DNA from: Deltaproteobacteria bacterium
GTDB lineage: Bacteria > Desulfobacterota > Binatia > DP-6
Assembly (NCBI GenBank): GCA_005879245.1
Contig: VBLA01000048.1
Location: 1-9,388 of the forward strand
Direction: 5' to 3'
Length of the DNA: 9,388 nucleotides
Shown: positions 1 to 6,617 of the stretch, piece after piece
How the letters are laid out: each line of letters begins with the position of its first letter
Numbering within the stretch: the first letter of the stretch is position 1
Program-made: the position numbers and the translations under genes
The notes under the pieces: model-generated
Database searches by the model: none
Told to the model about the DNA's origin: nothing
What the model saw: only the letters and a program-made list of their open reading frames with translations

Positions 1-2781
1 AGCCTCAGCCTGCGCGAGCGCGCGCCGCACCGCAGCGGCCAGGTGTTCCGGCTCGACAGGCTTCTCGAGGCACTCCACCACGCCCTGGTTTTTCGCCTCC
101 AGCATCTCCGCGACGAGCGGGTAGCCCGACAGCACGATCACCGGCACATCGGCGCGCTGCTGATGCACCGTCTGCCAGACCTTCACGCCGCCTCTCCCGG
201 GCAACATCACCAGGTCGGTCACGACCAGATCGATCTCCTTGCGATGAGCCGCCCAGACCCGGAGTCCCTCTTCCCCGCTTCGCGCCGTGCGCACGCGATA
301 TCCGGACTGCTCGAGCACCGCGCGGCCGTACTCCCGGGTGCCCGGGTCGTCCTCGACCAGCAAGATGGTCTTCGCTCGGGTGTCCCGCGGCAGGTCGGAG
401 CGCCTTCGTTTTCCGCGCTCAGCGCGTCGCCGATCCTTCGCGAGCTTGGCGATCGCCCTCACCAGGGTAGGGGGGTCGACGGGCTTGGCGAGGTAGTCCT
501 GGAACCCCGCAGTGAGCGCCCGGCGCCGATCCTCGGCGCCGGCGTAGGCGGTGAGCGCCAGCACGGGAACGTCACCTCCCTCCGCGGGCTCGCGTGCCCT
601 CACCTGTCGGAGAAGCGCATAGCCATCCTCGCTCGGCATCGCGATGTCCGCGACCAGCACCTCCGGCGTCCAGTGGCGGAGAACCTCCAACGTATCCGCG
701 ACCGACGCGCTCCCGCCCACCTCCGCACCGGCGCCCTCGAGGAGCACCTGCAGCGCCTCGCGCGTGTCGGCCTCGTCATCCACCACCAGGACGCGCAGCC
801 CCGCGAGCGTCGGCGCCGATACCGCCTGTGCGGGTTCTACGGGCGCGGGTGGCGATGCGGCGATGGCGGCGTCCGGCGGTCCGGCCAACGGTAAGGTGAC
901 GGTGAACGTGGCGCCCTGGTTCGGTCCCGCGCTCTGCGCGGCGACCGACCCACCATGGAACTCCACGAGGTGGCGCACGATGGCGAGTCCCAGGCCGAGA
1001 CCCCCATGGTCGCGGGTCGTGCTGGCATCCGCCTGGCTGAAGCGCTCGAAGACGCGCGGCAGGAACTCCCGGCGAATGCCCACCCCCGTGTCGCTCACCA
1101 TGACCCGCGCCTCCGAGCCGCGGCGCTCGAGGCGGAGCTCGACGCGCCCCCCGTGGGGCGTGAACTTGATCGCATTGGCGAGCAGGTTCGAGGCCACCTG
1201 CTGGAGCCGGCCGGCGTCGCCGCGCACGAGCCCGACTTCGGGATCCATCACGGTGACGAGCCGAATCCCCTTCGCGTCGGCCGGCGGCCGGACGGCGTCG
1301 ACGGCGGCCTGCATGACCGGGACGAGGCTCAGGGGTGCGAGCTCGAAGCGCAGCTGCCCTCGGGTGATGCGTGAGACGTCCAGCAGGTCGTCGATGATCC
1401 GCACGAGCGATCGGACGCTCCCATCCATCGTCTCGATCGCGCGGGCGGTAGATTCCGCGTCGAGCTGACCCTGGCGCAGCATCCAGAGCCACGCGAGCAC
1501 GCCCGTCACGGGGGTCCTGAGCTCGTGCGACAGGGTGGAGAGAAACTCGTCCTTTGCCCGGTTCGGGGCGGTGAGCCCGGGCTGGCGTACGCTCACCTCC
1601 TCGGCCAGCGCCGCGAGATCCTGGCCCTGGCTGGCGAGCGTCTCCCGCAGCACGTCGCGCGCCCGCTTCAGCGTCATCAGGTTCCCGAGCCGGGCACGAA
1701 TCTCTTCGGCGACGAACGGCTTCATCAGGTAGTCCTGCGCACCCGCGCGGAGCAGCTCGACGCGCAGATCCTCGTCCGCATTCGCGGTCAGCACCACGAT
1801 CGGCGTCGCGTCGAATTCGGGATCGGCGCGTATGGCGCGCACGAACTGATCGCCACCCATCGTCGGCATCATGATGTCGGTGAGGATCACGTCCGGCCGG
1901 AGCGTCCGGACCGCCTCCAGCCCCTCCCGCCCGTCGAACGCCGTCGCCACGCGGCATTCGGGCGCGAGACTCTCGGCGAGGAAGCGGTTCATCTCCGGAT
2001 TGTCCTCGACCACGAGTACGAGACCCTGGCCGCGCTCCTGTCCGCGGACGGCGGCCGGCGCGCTCGGACGCCGGCGCGCCTCGCGTGTCTGCCGGGCGAC
2101 CTCGTGAACCGCTTCTGCTGCCGGGTCGTCCCCCTGCCACGCCGCGGGCGCCGCCCAGGTCCCCGCCAAGAGGCGGGCCACCTCGTCGTTCTGCTGCGTG
2201 ATCCGCTCCTTCGCTTCCCGCAGGTGGCGGTTGGCCTCCTGGATCTCCTGGGCCCGCCGAAAGACCTCCGCTTCCAGATGCTCGCCCTGAATCCGCAGCT
2301 CGTTGGTGAGCATGTCCTGCTCGACGGCGCGCTGCTTCAGCCGCACGAACTCCGTGACGTCCTCGACCCGATGGATGATGTAGACGACGGCGCCGTCCGG
2401 ACCGCATACCGGCGAGTTGACCGGGCTCCAGAAACGCTCCTCGAAGGCGCCGTCCTCGCCCTCCGGTCGGCGGATGTCGTACTTCTGGGCCAACATGGCG
2501 TCTGGCTCCGACGACGCCAGCACGCGGTGTAGAGAGGCTCGCAGGTTCCGCGCGCCGGTGGCATGGGGGTCGTCCGGGTTGTCCGGGAAGAGGTCGAAGA
2601 GCCCCCGCCCGAGGATATCCTCGCGCCGGGTCATGGTGGCCTGCAGGTAGGCATCGCTGACGGCCGCGATCCGGAAGTCGCGCGTCAGGACGACGTAGAG
2701 ACCCGGGACGGACTCGAAGAGCGCCCGGAAGTCGGGCGTGCGCACGGGAGCGGTACCGCTCGGATCCCCCTCCCCGCTCAT
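1..2781 (-). CDS. Hybrid sensor histidine kinase, PAS-REC-HisKA-HATPase-REC-REC (3' end outside window)
   Basis: Predicted cytoplasmic hybrid kinase that senses through a PAS domain and passes phosphate between His and Asp sites. The frame is open for 927 codons and runs off the left edge. Domains: PAS about 18-145, a charged helical linker 146-205, receiver 1 at 253-370 (Asp302, Lys354), HisKA near 411-475 with His419 in SHELRTP, HATPase 500-632 (N-box Asn532 and Asn536, G1 DTGVG 564-568, G2 GLGLGL 594-599), receiver 2 at 662-780 (Asp712, Lys766) and receiver 3 at 804-925 (Asp856, Lys907). All key residues are present, so it should be active. There is no signal peptide or membrane segment. 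The ATG at 2781 is the first in frame after a stop at 2946-2944; its Shine-Dalgarno is weak (GAGAG, 4 nt away). The last receiver is almost complete, so the stop should lie just past the window. Its kinase core is paralogous to the broken kinase at 4581-6595. The input signal is unknown. Confidence 0.93.
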   Translation of the reverse strand, partial: MSGEGDPSGTAPVRTPDFRALFESVPGLYVVLTRDFRIAAVSDAYLQATMTRREDILGRGLFDLFPDNPDDPHATGARNLRASLHRVLASSEPDAMLAQKYDIRRPEGEDGAFEERFWSPVNSPVCGPDGAVVYIIHRVEDVTEFVRLKQRAVEQDMLTNELRIQGEHLEAEVFRRAQEIQEANRHLREAKERITQQNDEVARLLAGTWAAPAAWQGDDPAAEAVHEVARQTREARRRPSAPAAVRGQERGQGLVLVVEDNPEMNRFLAESLAPECRVATAFDGREGLEAVRTLRPDVILTDIMMPTMGGDQFVRAIRADPEFDATPIVVLTANADEDLRVELLRAGAQDYLMKPFVAEEIRARLGNLMTLKRARDVLRETLASQGQDLAALAEEVSVRQPGLTAPNRAKDEFLSTLSHELRTPVTGVLAWLWMLRQGQLDAESTARAIETMDGSVRSLVRIIDDLLDVSRITRGQLRFELAPLSLVPVMQAAVDAVRPPADAKGIRLVTVMDPEVGLVRGDAGRLQQVASNLLANAIKFTPHGGRVELRLERRGSEARVMVSDTGVGIRREFLPRVFERFSQADASTTRDHGGLGLGLAIVRHLVEFHGGSVAAQSAGPNQGATFTVTLPLAGPPDAAIAASPPAPVEPAQAVSAPTLAGLRVLVVDDEADTREALQVLLEGAGAEVGGSASVADTLEVLRHWTPEVLVADIAMPSEDGYALLRQVRAREPAEGGDVPVLALTAYAGAEDRRRALTAGFQDYLAKPVDPPTLVRAIAKLAKDRRRAERGKRRRSDLPRDTRAKTILLVEDDPGTREYGRAVLEQSGYRVRTARSGEEGLRVWAAHRKEIDLVVTDLVMLPGRGGVKVWQTVHQQRADVPVIVLSGYPLVAEMLEAKNQGVVECLEKPVEPEHLAAAVRRALAQAEA

Positions 2782-2915
2782 GCCGCTCTCATGCCGCGCG
2801 CGCCGCCTTCCCCATATCCGCCGTGCCCGTTGGCCTCGCGGTGCGTGGTGGGAAGACTCTTCCGATCCTCCACCTTCCCGTGCACCGGCATTCCCTCCCG
2901 CCGCTGTCCACAACA

Positions 2916-2947
2916 AGTATAGCACCAAGTACAGCACGGGTGGTCAA
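2916..2947 (-). promoter_or_regulatory. Candidate extended -10 promoter for the PAS hybrid kinase
   Basis: On the minus strand TATACT (2921-2916) is preceded directly by TGC, giving the extended -10 form TGnTATAnT. A TTGACC match to the -35 box lies at 2947-2942, but the 20-nt spacer is longer than the optimal 17, so the extended -10 would have to do most of the work. Transcription would start near 2909, leaving a leader of about 130 nt before the ATG at 2781. The site is a local AT-rich patch in very GC-rich DNA, between the stop of the 97-residue gene and the kinase start. This is motif evidence only. Confidence 0.4.
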
Positions 2948-2975
2948 GGCTGCGACGAGGGCAGGACTGCCTTCT

Positions 2976-2990
2976 CCCACTCTCAGTGGG
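2976..2990. other. Small perfect hairpin between the 97-aa gene and the PAS kinase
   Basis: CCCACT and AGTGGG form a perfect 6-bp stem with a 3-nt loop, 41 nt past the stop of the minus-strand gene at 3031. No T-run follows it on the minus strand, so it is at best a weak terminator or a transcript-stabilising hairpin. It lies just upstream of the candidate promoter at 2916-2947. Confidence 0.25.
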
Positions 2991-3030
2991 CCGGCGTGCT
3001 GCCTGCGCACATCGCGCGGAGACGCGACGT

Positions 3031-3324
3031 TCACCCTGTCGCGCGTTGGTCCGCGCCCGGCCGCGCATGCTTGCCGACTGCCGCCCGGCGGGCCGAGCGC
3101 CGCAGCGTGCCTGACCGGGAGAGCCCGCGGGTCCGGACCGAGACCACGTCAGCGTCCAACCGGATGAGACGGGTCCCTACAGGCCACGGTCCCGCCAGCG
3201 GCTCGAGCCTGAGGATCTGTGAGGTGCCCTGGCCGACATCGAAGCTCTGTGCCCCCGTCACTCGGCACAGGAAGCGTTTCGGCAGATCGGCCGGGTATAC
3301 ATAGTCTCCCTGCTGGAACATCAT
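3031..3324 (-). CDS. Small hypothetical protein, 97 aa
   Basis: I do not recognise a named family. The first two thirds (residues 1-68) read like a compact, probably beta-rich soluble domain: YVYPADLP, then RFLCRV, a GQGTSQILRLEPL segment and GTRLIRLD. Alternating hydrophobic residues and turn-forming Gly/Pro resemble small SH3-like or OB-like barrels; that is an inference from pattern only. The last 30 residues are Arg- and Ala-rich and probably disordered. There is no signal peptide, membrane segment or Cys pair. The start is well supported: AGGAGGT at 3337-3331 lies 6 nt before the first of two tandem ATG codons (3324 and 3321). Its stop lies 249 nt before the start of the PAS hybrid kinase, and a separate promoter candidate lies between them. 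An accessory role in signalling is possible, but nothing in the sequence shows one. Confidence 0.75.
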   Translation of the reverse strand: MMFQQGDYVYPADLPKRFLCRVTGAQSFDVGQGTSQILRLEPLAGPWPVGTRLIRLDADVVSVRTRGLSRSGTLRRSARRAAVGKHARPGADQRATG

Positions 3325-3330
3325 GTCACG

Positions 3331-3337
3331 ACCTCCT
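3331..3337 (-). promoter_or_regulatory. Strong Shine-Dalgarno of the 97-aa gene
   Basis: AGGAGGT on the minus strand is a near-perfect match to the anti-Shine-Dalgarno. It lies 6 nt before the ATG at 3324 and 9 nt before the alternative ATG at 3321. It is the best ribosome binding site in the window and the main reason for calling this short frame a gene. Confidence 0.75.
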
Positions 3338-3745
3338 CGCCCCCCTCCGTGGCTCCCAAGCAGGAGCTGTGCCGAGCCGTAGCATGATAGGCAGGCACTC
3401 GACGATCACTACGGGAGCAAGGACCATGAAAACATCGTGGTGACGCGGGATATCGCGTTGGACATGTTTTTCTTCTACCCTGGATTCGAGCGAACCAGTC
3501 ACCTGTTTGCTAGAGAACTCTAACGTTTCGCCCGACTGCACTCGGTCCGTGGTCCTTCGCGCGCGCGTTCATGGCTGTCACCCAGCGCCCGAAATTGTGC
3601 ACGTCCGTGTGACTAGCCAGAGGATACGAAGCGACGGGAGCTTCCTCGGCTCACCACCGGGCGTACGTGGGCGCGGGGACGGGCGAGAGCGGCAGCGACA
3701 GCGACCTCCACCCCACCGGGAGCTCCTCAAGCACCGGCCCTGTCA
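3338..3745. other. Region without a convincing gene between the two small genes
   Basis: About 410 nt with no reading frame that looks like a protein. The part at 3390-3550 is less GC-rich than its surroundings, as expected of a promoter region for the 97-aa gene, but I found no -35/-10 pair with acceptable spacing. A short inverted repeat, TAGAG-AA-CTCTA, lies at 3511-3522. A weak 71-codon minus frame at 3326-3541 ends 1 nt before the ATG of the 97-aa gene; its codon choice is unlike the neighbouring genes, so I do not call it. Confidence 0.5.
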
Positions 3746-4117
3746 CTACCGCCCTGCCCGCATCCTGCATGGAGGTACCGCGATCGCGGCCCTCCTCCGC
3801 ACCCCGCGTGGAGGTGCCGCGATCGCGGCCCTCCGGGGAGGCGTGTGTCGATCGCGACGGCGCCAGGCGAGGAGCTGGCGCCGCACCCAGGCCGGGCTGA
3901 TCTCGAAGGCGTCGCAGATGTTCTCGAAAGCGAAGGGTGATGTTCGGTCGGCCGAGTTCAGCCACTCACGCACGTCCGCGAACATCTGACGCCCCGCCGG
4001 GTCCTGCGCCGACGCATACTTCCGGTAGCAGTCGACCCCGTCTTTGAGCACGGCGAGCATGAGCCGCCCTTCGGGCCCCGCGACGCGGAACGCCGAGAGG
4101 AACTGTTCCGGCAGCAT
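3746..4117 (-). CDS. Conserved-type small hypothetical protein with repeat-encoded C-terminal tail
   Basis: A soluble 123-residue protein from the ATG at 4117. Residues 1-86 form a helical core: LPEQFLSAF, then GRLMLAVLKDGVDCYRKY, a middle helix MFADVREWL, and PFAFENICDAFEISPAWVRRQLLAW. From memory this pattern (a 'LMLAVLxDA' helix, a W-containing helix, then F-F-E-N-I/V-C followed by a helix-turn-helix-like end) recurs in small uncharacterised proteins of GC-rich soil bacteria. The last segment could be a DNA-binding helix-turn-helix, but that is inference. Residues 87-123 are Arg/Ala/Pro-rich and contain a 13-residue repeat, RRAAIA(A/V)PP, encoded by the tandem repeat at 3770-3834. The start is uncertain: a GTG at 4138 or the ATG at 4291 is possible, but the extra residues are Arg-rich low complexity and no good Shine-Dalgarno marks any of the three. 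It sits between two kinase genes with long spacers on both sides. Confidence 0.65.
   Translation of the reverse strand: MLPEQFLSAFRVAGPEGRLMLAVLKDGVDCYRKYASAQDPAGRQMFADVREWLNSADRTSPFAFENICDAFEISPAWVRRQLLAWRRRDRHTPPRRAAIAAPPRGVRRRAAIAVPPCRMRAGR
3770..3834. repeat. 39-bp-period tandem repeat with internal palindromes
   Basis: Two 26-bp copies, at 3770-3795 and 3809-3834, differ at a single base (A or G at the eighth position). Each contains the perfect 12-bp palindrome CCGCGATCGCGG (3778-3789 and 3817-3828), flanked by GGAGG on the left and CCTCC on the right, so each unit is nearly an inverted repeat itself. Similarity continues into the 13-bp spacer, and 39 bp is 13 codons, so the small gene stays in frame across it. 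A degenerate third copy (GGAGG followed by CGATCGCG) starts at 3837. The unit could be a slipped duplication inside the gene or a small palindromic repeat element. Confidence 0.7.
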
Positions 4118-4580
4118 GATATCCGGCGTGAAGACCACCCCATCGTTGTGTGCGATAGAGGACGCGGGAGCTCCGCGTGTGGCGCGCACAAGACGCGCGG
4201 GGCGCTCCCTGCGCAGGGGACGCGCCAATCCAGCCGATCGAGTCGATCTAGGAGACTGATCGAGAGCCAGCCTGGATGTGCGCCTTCTCACCTCGCATCT
4301 CCCCGGTCATGCGGCCACCGGAAGAATTACACTTTCCGACGAATCGCCGCCTTGACTACCCACTCGTCGACGGCGCAAATCCCGTGTGGCCTGCGAGGGC
4401 GCTCCGTTACTTCTTCGGCTGTCGTACCCCGATTTTCCGCTGAGACGGGCCGCGACGGCCCCCCGCCTCCTCCTCGGGATGCGCCGCACAGGCAGGTTCC
4501 GTTCGCCGCTGTACACCGGCTGTTCACGATTTGCCCTCCCGAGGCACGCGGCGACGACGGTGCGATCGAACACGCGACGC
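4118..4580. other. Gene-free region with several GC-rich palindromes
   Basis: About 460 nt between the broken kinase and the small gene at 3746-4117, with no frame that reads as a protein. It holds four perfect short inverted repeats: ACGCGG/CCGCGT with a 5-nt loop at 4162-4178, CCCTGCGCAGGG at 4207-4218, GATCGA/TCGATC at 4236-4248, and GGGCCG/CGGCCC with a 3-nt loop at 4447-4461. The last lies about 120 nt past the kinase stop without a following T-run, so it is not a classical terminator. The other three lie 45-130 nt upstream of the small gene's ATG and could be operators or leader hairpins. Some of this is expected by chance in GC-rich DNA. Confidence 0.45.
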
Positions 4581-6595
4581 TCAGAACGGATCGGGGGACT
4601 CTCCCGCAGCGTTCGCTCCCAGCGTGCGAGGGTCCGCTTCGCGCAGCCTCCGGACGCTCCGGGCGAGCACGCGAAGGAGTTGATCGGGCTCGCAGGGCTT
4701 CGCCACATGCGCCTGGAAGCCGGCCGCCAGCGCGCGCGCACGATCGCTCGCCTGCGCGTAGGCGGTGAGCGCCACTGCCGGAACCGAACCGCCTCAATCC
4801 ACCCCAAGGGCCCGCACCTTACCGATGAGCGCGTAGCCGTCCTCGACCGGGAGCCCAATGTCGCACACGAGGACGTCCGGCCGCCAGGCGGTGAGCTTGC
4901 TGAGCGCGTCCCGCGCGGTGCCGACGGCCGTAACCGTGGCGCCCGCCTGGGACATGATCACGGAAAGCGCGTCTCGCGCGTCCACCTCGTCTTCGACCAC
5001 CAGCACGCGGATCCCGTCGAGGAGGCACTGGGGCTCGGCCCGGGGGGGGTCCTCCGCGGGCACGGCCTCGGCGGATGCCGGGAGCGGCTCCTCAGGACGG
5101 GTGGCGAGCGGGAGGCTGACCACGAAGGTGGCACCCCGCCCTTCGCCAGCGCTCAGCGCCTCGACGCTTCCCCCGTGCAGCTCCACCAGCTGACGCACGA
5201 TGGCGAGGCCCAGGCCGAGCCCGCCGCTGGTCCGCGTCGACGATGGGTCCGCCTGCCGGAAGCGTTCGAACACGTGGGGCAGGAACCCGGGCGCGATGCC
5301 CTGCCCCGTGTCGCTGACGCGCGCCTCCACGTTCGAGCCGGCGCGGCGCAGACGCACCTCGACGCGGCCACCGCGCCCTTCGCCTCCGCTGCGGCCGTGA
5401 GCGAGTCGGTTGCCGCCTCGACGACCGGTCCCAGCTCGAGGGAACGGCAGTCGAGCTGCAGCTTGCCCGTCACGATGCGGGAGACGTCGAGCAGGTCGTC
5501 GACGAGGCGCGCCTGGGCCCGGGCGTTCCGGTCCACCGCCTCGATGGCCCGCGCCGCGGCTTCCGGGTCGAGTGCCTTCCGGCGCAACATCCAGAGCCAG
5601 GAGATCATCGCGCTGAGCGGGGTGCGCAGCTCGTGTGAGAGCGTGGAGAGGAACTCTTCCTTCAAGCGGTTCGCCTCGCGCGCCTCACCGAAGAGCGTGT
5701 TCTCGATCGCGATCGAGGTCATTTGCGCGAGCTGCACGAGGAGATCCTCGTCCTCCTGGGTGAAGCCGCAATTGGCGTCGCCGAAAACCTCGACCAGGCC
5801 CATGTTCCGCCCGTCGCGGCCGGTGAGCGGCGCCCCCAGGACGTCGTACGTGCGGAGCCTGCCATCCCCGTTCCCATCCTCGCCTGGCCCCGTCCGGAGC
5901 GGACGGAGCGACCGGTTGGTGCGATATGCCCGGTTCGTCCCGGACACGACCGAGGAAGCCGGCGGGTCGCCGTCGTCCACATCCGGGATCACGGAGGCGG
6001 CCGAGACCGCACGGTGAGTGCGGCGCTCATCCACGTGCGCCACCGCTCGCGCCCCCTCCGCGCCGAGGATCTCGCGTGCACTCTCGGTGAGTACGGCGAG
6101 CATCTGGTCGAGCGAGAGCGCGGAGTTGATGGCGAGCGAGGAGGAGGCCAGCCGGTGGAGCTGCGCCGCACGCTGCCGCAACGAGTCCGCATGTCGCTTC
6201 ATCTCCGCCGTGGCGCGAAAGAGCTCGACGAAGACCGACACCTTGGTGCGCAGGACCTCGGGCACGACCGGAGTCAGGATGTAGTCCACCGCCTTGAGCG
6301 AATACCCCCGCGCAACGTGCGTCTCGTCGCCGAAGGCAGTGATGAAGATGATGGGCGTGTGCTCCGTCCTCGATCGTTCCCGGATGAGGGTTGCCGTCTC
6401 GAACCCGTCCAGAACCGGCATGCGCACGTCGAGCAGGACGACGGCGAAGTCTTGCGTGAGGAGACGCCGGAGCGCCTCCTTCCCGGAGCGGGCCTTGACG
6501 ATGTCGACGCGTAGGTCGAGGAGGATCGACTCGAGCGCGACGAGCTTGTCCGCGCTGTCGTCGACGATCAGGATGCTCGGCGTGTCTGACGCCAT
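4581..6595 (-). pseudogene. Broken hybrid sensor kinase, REC-GAF-HisKA-(HATPase)-REC
   Basis: The frame from ATG 6595 encodes an intact receiver (residues 7-125: Asp56, switch Thr86, but Thr108 in place of the usual Lys), a helical linker, a GAF domain (about 145-303) and HisKA with His321 in SHELRTP. After Gly407 (5375) the frame shifts. Homology resumes at once at GGRVEVRL, continues with DTGQG and GLGLGL, then a receiver with CDIGLP. Compared with the paralogue at 1-2781, about 112 nt is missing, including the whole N-box. A TGA at 4796-4794 then interrupts the receiver between VRALGVD and GGSVPAVALTAY; the same frame continues to 4581 with the conserved AKP. Translation as it stands ends at 5153, giving a kinase without an ATP-binding domain. 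The start is preceded by GAGGA at 6608-6604, 8 nt away, and lies 22 nt after the stop of the upstream kinase, implying an operon. The remaining sequence is little decayed, so inactivation looks recent, or one lesion is an assembly error. Confidence 0.85.
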
Positions 6596-6603
6596 ATCGT
6601 GCG

Positions 6604-6608
6604 TCCTC
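6604..6608 (-). promoter_or_regulatory. Shine-Dalgarno of the REC-GAF kinase
   Basis: GAGGA on the minus strand lies 8 nt before the ATG at 6595, within the 22-nt gap after the upstream kinase stop. It favours this ATG over the longer open frame that reaches back to 6745, whose extra 50 residues overlap gene 1 and are a Ser/Arg/Cys-rich shadow. Confidence 0.6.
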
Positions 6609-6617
6609 GTCCCGTGA

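Noticed and set aside
43..894. 283-codon plus-strand frame at the left edge
   Set aside because: Antisense to receivers 2 and 3 of the PAS kinase; no domain or start signal.
776..2407. Long 543-codon minus-strand frame
   Set aside because: It is Arg/Gly/Ala-rich with no domains and lies in a different frame from the PAS hybrid kinase, whose true frame has every kinase and receiver motif and stays open to the window edge. It is a GC-skew shadow.
2778..3068. 96-codon minus frame overlapping the PAS kinase start by ATGA
   Set aside because: The ATGA overlap looks like coupling, but the protein is Arg-rich low complexity, crosses the promoter candidate and overlaps the end of the 97-aa gene in another frame.
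3778..3828. GCGATCGC octamers as a sign of cyanobacterial HIP1 repeats
   Set aside because: They occur here only inside the local tandem duplication, and nothing else in the window suggests a cyanobacterium.
3651..3965. 104-codon minus frame across the tandem repeat
   Set aside because: It reads the repeat as RDRGTS units in another frame. The alternative frame carries a coherent helical protein core, so this one is a shadow.
4447..4461. Hairpin downstream of the broken kinase as an intrinsic terminator
   Set aside because: The stem is perfect and GC-rich, but no T-run follows on the minus strand and it lies about 120 nt past the stop.
5041..5050. Run of eight G as the cause of the kinase frameshift
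   Set aside because: The frame is intact across this run (it encodes the linker before the last receiver). The shift maps about 330 nt away at 5375, where coding sequence is missing.
4386..6017. Long 543-codon plus-strand frame
   Set aside because: Antisense to the broken kinase, low-complexity and without motifs; such frames are common opposite GC-rich genes.
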